Source: Lytechinus variegatus (taxonomy: Eukaryota; Echinodermata; Echinoidea; Temnopleuroida; Toxopneustidae). From it: 64,000 nucleotides of DNA. The first letter of the stretch is position 1. Each line of letters begins with the position of its first letter. Positions 22,803-37,800 of this stretch are shown here, piece by piece. Below the pieces are notes generated by a model, which searched no databases, was not told the origin of the DNA, and worked only from the letters and a program-made list of their open reading frames with translations. Location of the stretch: the NCBI RefSeq assembly GCF_018143015.1, contig NC_054751.1, positions 30,705,783 to 30,769,782 of the forward strand. Reading direction: 5' to 3'. A program made the position numbers and the translations under genes.

Positions 22803-25800
22803 ATGGAGATGTTCATGAAGAAGATCATATTTTTGTTGGTATATGCCATGCTGCTCTTCCTCGTGGCCCGATTGCTGGAGTATATCGCTTGGTATGAGAC
22901 GGGTTTGCTGATGATGAAGTTGGTTGATCCTGTCTCCTTGAGCGTCAGGAAGTTGAAGAGTCTTCTGGATGGGCGAGGGCTGAGCTACGAAGGGGTCATC
23001 GATAAAGCGGAACTGACGCAGCTTGTTGAGGAATCTGGTAGGTGCATGGATTCCGCAGACTCGATCATCAATGTGGCCGGGTTGTGCCACTTAATAGATT
23101 GTATGTAATTGATTGATGGTGGTGATGATGATGATATATGATGATGATGATGATGTCTGATGATGATGATAATGATGGTGGTGATGATGATGGTGGTACA
23201 CTGGTAGTGATGATGGTGATGATGAATGATGATGGTGATGATGAATGATGATGATGATGGTGATGATGATAATATGGTGATGATGATGGTGATGCTGATA
23301 GTTACGATGATGATGGTGGTTTTAATTATCAATCAGGATGATATATGGTGATGATGATGATGATGATGATGTCATGATGATGATGGATGTGATGATGATG
23401 GTGGTGATTGATGATGATGAAAATGATGGTGATGCTAATAGTTATGATAATGATGGTGGTGGTTTAATTATCCATCAGGATGATAATGATGGTGATGATG
23501 ATGATGTCAGGATGATGATGGATGTGATGATGATGGTGGTGATTGATGATGATGATGATGAAAATGATGGTGATGTTAATAGTTATGATGATGATGTTAA
23601 TAGTTATGATGATGATGGTGGTGGTATTAATTATCAATCAGGATGATAATGGTGGTGATGATAATGATAATACATATGTGTATGATGATGAGGATGATAA
23701 AAGAAATTAGATTATTTTAATAATCATGATTGGAATAATGATATTAGCAATCTATGGTGAATTGAATTGAATGTGAATGAAAAATATGAAAGATATGATC
23801 TGAAATCATCTTGGCTAACAGGCAAGTGACAGATGTTTTATCATGCTGGTGATATATAAATAGGTGAAAGATTGAACTTACTGAAGTTATAGTAAACCAG
23901 GTGAGTGTTTCATAAAGCTATTTATAAGTTAAGAGCGACTTTAAGAATGACGGGTGATCCTTTCTTATGGTAAATGGTATATTCATTGGCAATGGTGTAG
24001 TGCATAAGAAAGGATCACCAGTCTTTCTTAAAGTCGCTCTTAAATTACAAACAGCTTTAATGGAACAGCCCCCAGGTAAGAAGGTTATGATTATATTGGA
24101 ACTTTGATGCTTAGGCTTCAATGGAGGCGAAAGAAAACAAGACAATTGTAATCACAATACCAACACTCATTTCATAGACAATAGAAGTGTTGCGACTCAG
24201 GTTGGAACAATACTCTCGGGGTTGCAATATCAGAATATTCGGCATTCCTGAAAAAACTGGTGAGAACACTGATTCATTAGTTGCAGACATAGTTTCTAGG
24301 AATCTGGGGATCTCATTCGAAGCCAAAAAAGACATCGAGCGATCACACCGGGTCGGAAGAATCAACCAACCAAGTATCAACCATTCCCATTCAGCTACAG
24401 GGAGCTCCACTGAAGACGAATCTGGACCTGATAGACGCCCGCGCGGCATCATTGTTAAGCTATCATCCCATCGAAAAAGGCGTGAAATTCTCCTTAACAG
24501 AAGAAAACTAAAGGGTTCTGGGATTTCAATCGTAGAAGACCTCACGATGAAAAAACAGATACTTTTGAATAAAGCTCGGAAAATTCCCGCAGTGAATTCA
24601 GTATGGTCATCTGAAGGTCGAATCATTGTTTCCTTAATGTCATCAGGTGGCAAGTCATTACAAAAACTAATTGCAAACGATGAAGACCTAAAAAAACTTA
24701 ACCGACCGTTCACGAATACATGATAATGAACTATTTTTCATGGCCAGTGTCACTATCACAACCTTCCTGACTGCCCAAGTGATCCTAAAAACTTACATGC
24801 ACTGACAAAGTGCCAAAGTGCTTGGAATTACATATTTTCATACCTAGAAAGAACTGAACAGCTGATTATATAGTTTTTAGCGACTACATCTTTGTCGGTA
24901 CAAGCAGATACTGCCTCAATGTTTAATTTTTCTTCTATGCATATATAAGTGCTTTTATTCTGAAAGTTTGAAGACATTCTACTAGGAACAATTTTTGCAC
25001 ACTGAGTTGAGAAGTACATTTCTTTATTGTACACATTTCAACTCTTATACTTACATGTATCTAACTACTCAAGTAAAGCAATTATACATATCTTTTCTGT
25101 ATTATTGGCAGACTGCCACAATGAATACGCTGTTAACAAATGTGCATACAAATATGCAGTTATATGTAGTTATGATTCTTATTTTCATATAAACTCCAAC
25201 ACATAATCAACTCTTGTGAAAATATGTCATATCAACCTGTATACATGTTTGGAGGTAGTACTGGCTAAAAGCAACAATTCTTGTTCTTTATTGTTATAAG
25301 ATTGTCGCTCAATTATTCCTTGCTTAGGCACATACATACACATACATCTAAACATTTCTACATAAAATTTAACCCAAAAACACAGGACTAAGAAATGTAA
25401 CAATGAAAAGAAAAGAAAAAGAAAAAGCATAATGAAGTAACTGTGCATTTTTAAGTCTTAGAAACTTCTTAAGCTATTTTTTTTTCTTTTTTAACTTCTT
25501 TATATGTACACATTAATATTGAACAAATATTTACATAAATGATAGAGTACTTACAAGAATGTGGCAGCAAATCCAATTTTGTTCTATACTGGCATTGACA
25601 CTGTCACTAGGTGTTCCTACATGAAGCTTCGGTCTACTTACATAAAACACATCTTGAATATTTTACATACAACAACAAGAAAATAAGCTATTAATTTGTA
25701 AGCCTCCTAATCGAAACTTTACAATTATGCATACTTTTCTTGAATTTACAACTTTATAAAATGTACATTAGTACATTAATATTAAAATTGATATACATAA

Positions 25801-28800
25801 AAGTATGAACTACATATTGATACATAACTAAAACTGATTAACAAAATATTCATTACACAACATACATATATATGACAGTGAACTTTTTATATTGCACTGC
25901 CAGTTGACAGTGTCATTGTGATTATTGTTCATATTTTTTTAGTATTTAGAACTATGTATAAATAAAACAAACATTAAATATAAAAACACCTAAACTACTC
26001 CTAACATTACACATCATACACACCAACTTTTTAACCTGTTTTTTAATTTTTATAATTCCTTATTTTTATCGTTATCAAGCATTGTTAGTAGGTCTTGTTT
26101 GTTTTGCTTTTTCTCTGCGTAGTTTTGCGTACCATGTCAACTTTTGAATTTTACTACATACATATTGTTGTTTACAACAACAATTATCTTTTCTCTACAA
26201 ATTGCACATACATACTGTCCAATGAAAGCCATGTATTTATACTAAGCCAGTATCCAACATCTTTTAATGCTGGATGAGTGTTACCAACATGATAATTTTT
26301 GTTTTGACTGTATCAACTGCATCGGCAATGTGTTTCCTTTCAACACAATTTCCGATCATGTCATGAGCAATCTCTTCCTAGATAATAATGACAGTTCCTC
26401 AGTTCACAATGTGGAAAGCAGTCAATTATTTCAGTCGCTCATTGAGAATAGTTCTGGAACTTCCGAATACACTTACTATTCTGTATATGATTTTAATAAA
26501 CAATATGATGCAGATTCTTTATCGAGTAGCTTCTCAATCGTTCATCTCAACTGTAGAAGCATTCAAAAAAATTTTGATCATTTTGACATGTTTCTTGATA
26601 ATATAAATCATAAATTCAAAATCATTGGCCTCACTGAAACATGGCTTACCAGTTCTTCAGCAACTAATCTTTACAACATTCCTGATTATGAATTCATAAA
26701 CAATCCACGTGATTATGGACGAGGTGGCGGAACTGCATTATATATTCATAAGTCTCTACGTTTTAGATTGCGAAATGATCTGACATGTGTTAAAAAAACC
26801 ATAGAAACTTTATTTGTAGAAATACTATGCAAACATAAACACAAGATCATTGGTGTAACATACCGCCCTCCAGGACAATCAATAGAGGAATTTCAAGTTG
26901 AATTATCTAATATTTTGAATAAATCGAACGTTAGCTCTAATTCTTGTTTTATAATGGGAGATTTTAATTTGAATTTGATTAATAACAACTCCAACAGTAT
27001 TGAAGATTTTATGAATCTGATGCTCACTTTTTCTTTACGTGCAACCATTTTCAAACCCACCAGAATCACTAATTCTTCAGCCACCCTACTTGATAATATT
27101 TTCACAAATTCCACTGATTTCATTAATTCTGGAATTTTAGTGGCAGATGTAAGTGATCATCTTCCAGTATTTCTTTTGTTACCTTCAATCTCCTCTTATA
27201 ATGACAAACCTGCTGATACTCATTACACTAAGAGAAGCTTTGATGACTCATCGTTACAGAACTTCTTTATCAAGTTGTCTAACTCTCAATTTGATGTTAG
27301 TTCAAGTAACAATGTTGAAACAAAGTACAATCATTTTTTAGGTACATTTTTACGTCATTACAATGACTGCTTCCCCATAAGAAGCTATTCCATAAAGAAA
27401 AGGAATAAAAAACCATGGATGACTAAGGAACTTAGAAAATTATGTATTAAAAAGAATAATCTATACAAGAAATATATCAGAAATCCAACTAAGTTAAATG
27501 AAATTAAATATAAAAAATATAGAAATTATGTGACTTATCAGTTGCGTAAAGTCAAATCTAATTATTACACACAAGAATTTAAACAGGTCAAAGATAACAT
27601 CCATTCTACATGGAAATTAATAAATAATATAATGGGTAAGAAACTTAATTCTAAACCTATTGACTCAATTATTACTCCTGATGGTCAAACATTGTCTGAC
27701 AATTCACTTATTGCGAATGCATTTAATAATCATTTTGTAACTATTGGTGAAAAATTGATAAATCAACATACTGCTATTAACTCGTCATCTGTACCTTCAT
27801 TTCAGGATTACATTCCACAACGTAACCTGAAATCCATGTTTTTTAAACCAATAACATGCAAAGAAATTTATGAAATTGTGAAAGATATGCCAAACGACTC
27901 TAGTCCTGGTATGGATTCAATAGTTGTTAGAGTATTAAAAAAAACAATTTCATTGATATGCATTCCATTATGTAATATTTTTAATTTAAGCATATCAACA
28001 GGTACTGTTCCCAAATATTTGAAGATTGCTAAGGTCACTCCTATACACAAAAGTGGAAGTCGAGAAAATATGAACAATTATCGTCCAATATCTGTACTAA
28101 ATATATTTGCTAAAATACTTGAGAGATGTGTGTATAACAGGATTATTAGTTTTATTGATGAAAATGATATAATATTTAACAACCAGTATGGATTCAGGAA
28201 GGGGCACTCCACGTCTTCAGCTGTCTTGGAGCTTACACATAAGATACACAACTCTATTAATAACAAAGAACATACTCTAGCAATATTTATTGATCTCTCT
28301 AAAGCCTTTGATGTTATTGACCACTCTATTCTGTTAAAGAAAACTAGATTACCATGGAATAAGGGGCTTGCCACTCAAATGGATCACAGATTATTTAACC
28401 GATCGAGAACAAATTACTATATTTAACAAATGTGAGTCAAGCTCCAGGACAGTGAGATATGGAGTGCCCCAGGGTTCAGTCCTCGGCCCACTCCTTTTTC
28501 TGTTATTTATAAACGATTTACCCCAATGTTCAAATATGCTAAATTTTGTGCTATTTGCTGATGACACGTGTGTCTCTATGTCTGGTAGTAATATTGATAT
28601 TCTGTTCAGAGATATGAATTTACAGCTTAAAAAGATCAATGAGTGGATGTCCGTCAATAATCTAATTGTGAATACTTCAAAAACCAATTATATGTTGTTT
28701 AGTACATGCAGCCATAAGATAGACAACTTAAAATTATACTATAATAGCTTTGAAATTACTCAACTTCACAATGTAAAATTTTTAGGTATTTATTTGGATG

Positions 28801-31800
28801 ACAATTTATCTTGGAACTTTCATATTAAACAGGTCTGTAATAAGATTGCTAAAAAGATTGGGGTAATAGCTAAACTTAATTTTTTGCCAAGTTCAGTTCT
28901 AAAAATGTTATATCATGCTTTTATCACATCTACCATTAACTATGGAGTGATTGCATGGGGATTTACAACTAAAAGAAATATACATAGAATTTTTACTTTA
29001 CAAAAACGAGCAATCCGTCTAATAACTCATTCCAATTACCTCTCTGAAAGTGCACCTCTTTTCAAACGAAACAATATCTTACCGATTCAGAATATCATAT
29101 CATTACAGACCTGTTTATTCATGTACCAATGCCACAACCATATGTTACCTAAGTCTCTTCAAGATTATTTTAAAATGAATAATTTATATCACTCATATCA
29201 AACTAGAAATTGTAACAGTTATCACCCTCCCTTGCCACGCATAGCTTTAACTAGACGATCTGTTTTTTATTTTGGACCACTCTTTTGGAACTCATTACCG
29301 AATTCTGTTAAATTATCAAAATCTTTAAACCAATTTAAACGTGCATGTCTTCGAAACAAAACACTTTTAAACACGGCTTTCCATTTATTGTAATGATTTG
29401 TTTTCACCCCCCCCCCCCTCCCTTCTCTTAGAGGTATTTGTAATTATGTTATGATTATATTGTTTGTTTACTTTACATGTATTAATATGACTTATTCCAT
29501 ACTTTAGGGGCCAATTTATACAAGCAGTTATGCTTTCTTTGACCCCTCCACGTGTAATATATCTTTTAATGTCAATGATTTGTACATACGTATATTTTTA
29601 ATTGTGGAAATAAATTTTGAATTTGAATTTGAATCAGGTTGAATAAGTCTCTCAACTTTGAACCACAGCAAGGTTGGGGGGTTAAAAGTCTGACAGCATA
29701 CAGCCTTGGGTAGCCATGGCCATGTTCAAACTGGGGTGATAGTAGTCAGCACTTGTAATCTTTGTATTAAGTGCCATATAAATTTTGCATATATGATATA
29801 GACAAGTTTTCATGCAGCCATGCAGAGCGAATTCTAGAACATAGTAAATATATTTTTTAATGCCCATCACATGACAATGAACAGCCGAAGGCCTTTCAAC
29901 CGGAATAGCAGTTTACCTTTATGGTAACAGAGCTGACAATAAATTGCAAACATGTCCTCTGTCCAGAGTCCAGCATAAAAATGCTGTTTTGATGCACATA
30001 TTTTTGACAAAGACCTCTTGGTTGCTCATTGTCATGAAGGGCAGTTAACAATACATTTCTATGTTCTTGAAAATGTTCGGCATTGCGGTTTGAAATATGC
30101 CCATTACATGTGTGACCATCCTATTCTCTTTTTGTAATCAGGGCAAGTCATGGAAGGTGAGGTTTTGATGATGGAAAAAGATGTCTCTGAGGTTGAGGAA
30201 GATGAAACTGCTTCAACCGCTTTTACCGGTTACACCCAGTTCTATGAGGAGGTGGAGGACAAGAAAGACAGCATATGGCTTGTACAGGTAATGTATTTAA
30301 GAATTGTTACTGATTTACATTGTACTTTAGGCCTTTCAGACAGCATGTTGAGGTTTTGATGTCATTTCTTCATTTTTTTACATACTTAGTGAATAAAAAA
30401 AATAATAAATAAATTAAAAAAACTCCTTTGAGGCAAACCCTTTTATCCATCAGTGCATGAAAGAGTCTGTGATGTTGTTAATTCATTATTGAAGTACATT
30501 GTTTATTATTTTTCTAACCTTTTGGATATGAAGAGTGTTTTAGACATGATAGCAAGTTGTCCCCAGCCCCTTGTTTTTGGTAAAGCTTATTAAACATTTA
30601 CTATTTTCTTTATTTCTGCTGCTTTTCCTGGTATTTGTGCAAAATTACATGTTTGCTGGATGAGCATGCAAATGGTCATTTTCAAACAAAAGTGGACATG
30701 GGGGTGAAAATTAAAACTTGCTAGAAATCATTAGGCTTCAATGTTTTTTTAAACTAGACATCTTAAAGTATATTTTTCCATTTCATTTACATAAAATTAT
30801 TAATTATGTCTTGAGATATAGTGAATTTTATGCAAGGGAAATAAAATGTTACAAAATGTTGATTTTTGCATTAAAATTCACATATTGCCTATCACAATAT
30901 AAAATTTGTATTAGAAGCACATTTGTTGGCAAGATACAAGCTGTGTATTGTATCTAACTCCTAAAAAGCAAAAAAAAATTCTGTGAAGTGTTTTTCTGAA
31001 AAAAATTGGGTTTCGAAGTTTTCAAAACTGGTTGTCGTGTCACTCACGTTTTAAATGCAAAAAGTTTTCTAGAGCTGTGTATTCTGAAAATTAATTTATC
31101 CCAGTACTGGAGCAAATACAGTTTATCTGTACCTTATTGTATATAAAGTAACTTGGTCCAATGTGTTAAGGTAAAGCTAAAATTAACTGTCAAAGTTGTG
31201 TCGTGTCACTCACAATGTCGTGTCACTCACGAAATGTCGTGTCACTCACGGTATTATATTGTGTATAAAAAAGGACATCCAGTAATTTTTGAAACGTTTT
31301 ACCAGGGATACAGTCAAAATGTTGTTCCTGACATCATTTAGGCCTATTTTAGGCTAATAATTTCCTCCATCTTCCTAATTTTACTCCTTTTTATGGAAAT
31401 ATTGAATTTGACATTGAGTTCATCTATTTTCTCTCCTCTCCGTGGTTGCCTTGGTTTAAAAAATCCTGACAATTTTCCATTGGTGTGAAGACTCGGATCC
31501 TAATTCATATTTTGGTGAATGTACTGTGATTGAGAATATAACAACATAATCAATCAACACAAAATTATGAATGTATCAAGAGAAAAACCACTATACTTAA
31601 GCAATGGACATATTTACAATGCATAAAGGGTTGGTGATGGTTCAAGTCATACCTAGGTATTGCTCGAACATTCTCTGTCTCATTTACAGAAATAAGCAGA
31701 AAGTTCACCTTTCTTTTGAGTAATGTTATTTCTTTGTTATACGCAGCTAGAAAAGTCACGGATCCTTTTTTAAAATTTGCAGAAATTTTAGTGGTAAAGT

Positions 31801-34800
31801 AGTGTACATGAGATATAAGAGATCACCATGAACACCAAACATTTTTTCAAATTCGGAAAAGAAAATATTTTTCTTTTCCTTCTGATTGATTAAATCAACC
31901 TTTTCATTTGCCATAAAGCTTGTATTCCAGGACATGAAATAAACAAATTTGCAAGAAAACAAACATTTCAGGTGAGAATGTACTGAGATTTGACAGAACA
32001 TTTTGGATATTGCTTGAAGCAGCTACATGCCAAGTTCAAAATCATTATTTGTTCGGCCACCATTCATACCGCTAGTGATTAACTACATGTAGGGTCTGAA
32101 CAGCAAACTACCGTAAGTGGGCCGATGTGTGTTCAGAGCAGATTTGCATTTACACATATTCATTACAACAAAATGATGCATGTTCATGTAGGTCCCAACA
32201 AGTCCCAACCGAGACCGCATTTTGATTTGAGCAACTTTGGATGGGTAGATCAATTTTTTTTTTGGGGGGGGTACCCTGATAAGAACAGAGCTGGACCTCG
32301 AGGGGAAAAAGCTATTGAGGTGTAAAGGGAGCCTGGTTGGGATGTTGAATTGGATTTAGTGTGACATCCAAGGGCTTAGAAAAGGAAAGGCTAATGACTT
32401 GTAGTTGTGTAATAGTAGCAGACTGCAAGAATCAGGTACTGACTGCTTCTTTCACCTTGTGGCTTTCCCTGGATTCCCGTGGTATGGTATATGATCAAAT
32501 AATTAGCAATGAAAAGGCGCTTACAAATTCCAGCAAAAAGCATAGCGCTGAATTTTGGTACAGTGCCTACATGTACTGCCTTGGGAAGGTCCACATACAA
32601 GCAGTGTTCAGGAAAAAAACAATGCTTGATGAGTTGAACTTGATCCCTATTTAAGTTTCTCAAAAATTTGCTAATAGTCCATCTGAAGTGTGCAGCCAAG
32701 AAACCGTGGTTTGATACAGTGTACAAAAAAGACATTGAAGCTGCCAAGTCCTATTTGGACAATGTCTAAAATATTAAAGGAGGATAATATCCTTATCCAA
32801 TATTTCAAGAAAAGGGAGTCATACATGACATCATTGGCTTCCAGACCATGCCAGATGATGTGAGTGACTATTGAGAATACCTTTCTTACAAGGAAAAATC
32901 ATTCCATCCGTTGTGGATGCTGAATTGTATAAACCTGTAAACTTTCATATACAGATAGGGAGAAAGAGTTAAAGTTTTGAATGATATCAGGCCACAAAAA
33001 GAATGTTTGAGTTGATGTCAATGCCAAGACCTCATAACACCTCCTTCAAGTGCCCCCTCCTCTAAAGAGGAGAGTGGTAGAAGCCCTAGTGTGACAGTGT
33101 GATATGGTATAGGGAATGTGAGTTGATGACCATAAACCAAGAATAAAACATCAGGATGACATATTATGAACTTAAAAGAAAGCAGTTATTATGTAATTAA
33201 GCTTGTGTTTTGGTTAATGGTATTTTACTCTTCTACATCATGCAAAAAATACTTTCAATGTTGAGATAAATGTTGTATTTTTGCACTTGTCGTGTCACTC
33301 ACGTTTTGGATGTCGTGTCACTCACGGTATATAGGAGGGTACCACTTTCCATAGAGAAGGTTTGATTGATTTTGACTATATGTGTTAGATAGGTACACTA
33401 TTTATGTCCATTTACTGGTACTCACAGTACTCCATGACAACTACTTGGGCACGAATCCAACCATATGTGTTAGTGGTCAGAAACCCATGTCCAAAATTTG
33501 TCGTGTCACTCACGCACCGTTTTTTAATCATATCTACTAAACGAATTGTTGAATTCAAATCAAACTCGTAGTGGCCCATGCCAGTCCTACATTGTATATG
33601 ATATAGTAGTCATGATTGATTCATAACCTTTAAGTTTGAAGATATGAGCCCTTAAACCTCTCCGATTGTCGTGTCACTCACGTTTGAAAATGACCAAATA
33701 TGTACTTTTACTCAGTAATATACTGAATTTTGAAGCCTTTGTTTACCATCTTTTGAAACTATTTCCTTCATTTGTTTTTCCAGGTTATTCCTAGAAACCA
33801 TGGTCCGCTGCTGGGGAAGAGAGCCTGGTCAACTGTAGTGAAAAAGTTATCCAGGTTTGGCATACGACACGGAACATTTGACTGCTCTATTGACCCAAGG
33901 TAAGATTACATTTAAACACAAAGATAGAGTCTATTTGATTCATTGAATATTTTGGTAATTGTTTAGTTATTCAATTCAAAAAATATTTTTCGTAATTTTT
34001 TATAGTGCAATTGTCAATTGTGCAATTGATATCTTTTTTCCTAAGGGGCCATGTAATAACATAAATAAATACCACTAATATTTTCTTTTTGATTATAACT
34101 TTTTGCCTCAGGGACTTACAATGAAAACCGATAGCATGACAATTGATGATATGTTACATGCAACAGGACAAACTTACATAAAGAGTTACTAGTATCACAT
34201 AACCAGTAGTCTGTATATGCAATTAATTGTACATGTTATGTTATTTCTGTATATATATAGTTTTTTATTGAGTTACTGACCCGGGGGGCCACTTCCATTC
34301 ACGAGTGGATACCATGCGCGACCATGGGGTCTCGAAAAGCGCCCTAAACACGTAATTTCCATTTTCTGAAAATGCACCCCTACACCTCGCACAAATCGGA
34401 CTCTAAACACGAATTTTTGATGCAAAAAGGACATCCTTTATAAAACATTTTAATTTTGTTTTATCATCCCTGCATATTCGACCCTAAACACGTAAATTTC
34501 CTAGCGAAATAGATAGCCTTTTTTCATTATTTTTGTGTTTTTGACACCCTTATCACGTTACGTACGTAACGTGCCCTATTGTGAAAAAGACATCCTTTTT
34601 ACGTGTTTTTTGGTCGCGCATGGTATCCACTCGCCAATGGAAGTGCCCCCCAGGGGTTACTGAACATCCATGTAGGTGTACAAATATAAAATCATTGGCC
34701 CGTATTCTGAAGTCGGGTTTAATTTAAACTCAGGTTTAAAGTTGTGGTTTAAGTATGGGTAGCCAATTTTTACATAAATCACTAACAGTATATATATCAT

Positions 34801-37800
34801 AGTTCGGCTCATTTGGCCTCAAATCATTCATAATTATTTAGGAATTATAAATAGATGATTGTCTTCACCATCGATGAATCAGGAAAGAGCACAGTAAATA
34901 TAAAAAAAACATACATCTTAATAAAATTTGTGACACTTTCGGCCTCCCATAATTTTAGCACAGAGTTAGACCATGGTCTAAGTTAAACCTGAGTTCAGAA
35001 TACGGACCATTGTGTACAAGGTAAAAAAAAAATCCCATTAAGCCTCAAATTAGTTTATCAATATATTAGTAAAATTGTAGCAATATCTTGTTGAATATTA
35101 ACAAATAATATAGACAAATGGTTTGAAAAGAAAAGGAAAATCAATATTTTACTTTTCGATAGTTTGACTGATGTTTTGACTGATGGGCACACCAATAGAT
35201 TTAAGTGCACAAATGTACATTCTATGCAAATACACATTCATGATGATTGCATGAGAACGTTTGACTTGGGACACAGTATAGACATTCCATCTTTTTCCAG
35301 ACCAGTGGCTTTTCACAATGATACTGACGGTGATACTGTTAACACTTTGTGATCTTGCTCAATCAATGTGTTGTGTCACATGGTATTTGACCTCTGCAAA
35401 TAAGTATATGGAAATGAAAGGTCTATTTATGAATATGCATTTTTTTGGGGGGATGGTTGGGTCTCAAATGCAGATATACCTTTCCATGAGAGCAGCGCTG
35501 GGAGTTTAAAGATTTCATAAATGGGTGGGGATGAAAAATTCTGAGGTCCCTGACTCGCAAAGGTAAGCATGTGCATTCCTTCGTAAAAAAAATGTGTCCA
35601 TGACGAAAAACTTCCATTTGAGAACACTATACCCCAGTTCCCCATCTCATCAATTCTCTTCTCCAGCCATAACTGCCTCAAGAAAGCAATTTAAGTATCA
35701 AAACACCTGTTTCTTGACGTTGTTCCAAAGATAAAACAACAGCCCGGCATATACAGTCACAGCAGGGGGCCACACACGATGGGATGCATGCGCATGCAGT
35801 GCTGGATGCGGTCCCTGTAAGCATGCCGTCATTTTTATTCGCTTACTTTTCTTATTCCGAGGTCGATTTTCTTCGTTCGAAATTGAAAATGGACTAACAT
35901 TGGGTTACTGAATACAATATGCCTTTGAAAATGTGATTAAATATGGAATACAATAATTTAATTCCGAAGGTCCTACTACAGGCAGAGAAGTCTTACGTAA
36001 TAGCGCAGCTGTTGTTTATCTTTTCGTCCTTTGCTCAACACTCATATACTGGCCTGTGGGGGTGAAATTGAGACAGCGGGGATTACCCCTGGATTACTTA
36101 GCCAAGCACGGTTGATAAGGGCTTGAAAAAAGGAGATCCAAATGGAAAATGGGGTACAAAACCGCAGTTCGCAAGCTGAACTGAGATCCAAATGGAAAAT
36201 GGGGTACAACACCGCAGTTCGCAATCCGAACTGCGGTATTGTTTCAAAGGGAAGTTTGACGTAATGCCCCCCCCCCTCCCCCATGATTGCTACCTCCAGA
36301 ATAGGATTATGGCCATTGTGGGGGTGTGCAAACTTGGTCTACAGATCACAATTTTGTCGCCATCATATACCATCATCATGATCATTCTAAATCATCATGA
36401 CTATGTAGGGCCTAAGCCTTAAAAATAGTTCAATATACTCTTCCAAACACCAGAGCACCAGTCCCAGATATTCATATCTGAATGCTATGCACCATACAAG
36501 CTAGAACAATGCCCCCTTTCATTTTATTCAGCCTTGATTCTTAAAAAAAAACAAATTTGTAGTCTAATAGTGTACCTGAATTTTCCTCTAATGTCAAGTT
36601 AAGAAGGCTGGTTTTATCTGGAAAGGGGTTAAAATCATGTATAAAAAAGGGGTCACAAATTTCCTCCCTTCCCCAAAACTGCTGGTGTCATGTTTAGGAT
36701 GATGAATATAATGGTTTTGTAGTATATGATTAAGATTCTGAAGTTAGAAAAATTAATAATGGGTGGATGTCTTGACGTCAGTCAGTCTCCCGGGGGGCAG
36801 CTTACATTGACGAGTGGATACCATGCACGACCAAAAAAACACGTAAAAAGGACGTCTTTTTCACGATGGGGCACGTTACGTACGTAACGTGATAAGGGTG
36901 TCGAAAACATTAAAATAATGAAAAAAGGGTATTTATTTTGCTAGGAAAATTACGTGTTTGGGGTCGAATTTGGATCGGATTTGAATTTGGATGATAAAAA
37001 CAAAATTAAAATGTTTTATAAAGGATGTCCTTTTTGCCCCAACACTTCGTGTTTAGAGTACGATTTGCGCGAGGTGTAGAAAGTGGAGTCGTACTAAACC
37101 AAATAAGGTAAAGCCGACGACCGAAGGACCTGTAACAATAAAACATTCGTGTACTTGTTTAGGGGTTCATTTCAGGGAACATTTGCCAAGAGTATCATTT
37201 TGTTTTCAATACTTGTTAAGGGTAGAGTTTCACACGCCAATACTTGCCAAGGGGTGCATTTTCAGAATATGGAAATTACTTGTTTAGGGTGCCTTTCGAG
37301 ACCCCATGGTCGCGCATGGTATCCACTCGTGAATGGAAGTGGCCCCACCGGGGTCAGTCTATATGGATGATTGTGGGACTAGTATTCTCTCTCTAATGAT
37401 AAAGAAGTCTTATTTGTATCATTAGTTTTGGGGGTGTAACAATTTAAGGTGAGAGGGATCTAAACTTGTTCTGATTGGTCTGCAGGTATTGTCTATCAAA
37501 CTTTCTCTCTTATAAGGGGTGTGGTGATGCTCTGTGCAAGTGACTGGGGCTAGAAGTGTGAGTCATACTTCTTAGAACTTTTGTTCAGACTTGAAGTTAG
37601 CTGACATCACCGAGGGTTGGTCTTTTATGGTCAGGGTTTAGCTGTTAAATGGTATTGGGGTTTTTGGAATTCTTAGATGACATTGGGGGACTTTGTAAAC
37701 AAGTGACTTCAGGTGAATGACTGAAAGGATAACAAGAAGTTTATACATTCTACATGTACATAACACTAGCCACACCCCCATCCCATAAGCCACAAGATGA

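Larger units (their letters stand above)
24178..29634 (+). mobile_element. Non-LTR retrotransposon (LINE), CR1/L2-like, nearly intact
   Basis: Sense-oriented LINE in RNF103 intron 1. It holds ORF1 (to 24723), a long AT-rich spacer, and an ORF2 with AP endonuclease and reverse transcriptase (26267-29393). It ends in a short repeat tail, GAATTTGAATTTGAAT, at about 29620-29634. The 5' boundary is uncertain. The RT and endonuclease style places it in the CR1/L2/Jockey assemblage; clade would need a tree. One 1-nt frameshift separates it from an open ORF2. Confidence 0.9.

Noticed and set aside
23338-23646. Asp-rich 102-residue protein
   Set aside because: It is the translation of the (GAT)n satellite; similar frames open on both strands.
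24111-24713. 200-residue open frame on the minus strand
   Set aside because: It is the antisense of LINE ORF1, whose plus-strand product has a recognisable RRM-type ORF1 sequence.
32390-32470. THAP-finger remnant that would mark a P-type transposon
   Set aside because: Cys spacing is off, the pieces are in different frames, and no following THAP residues are convincing.
31034-33682. CRISPR-like array of short identical repeats
   Set aside because: Spacing is irregular (17 bp to about 2 kb), the motif is only 16 bp, and it lies in an intron of an animal gene.
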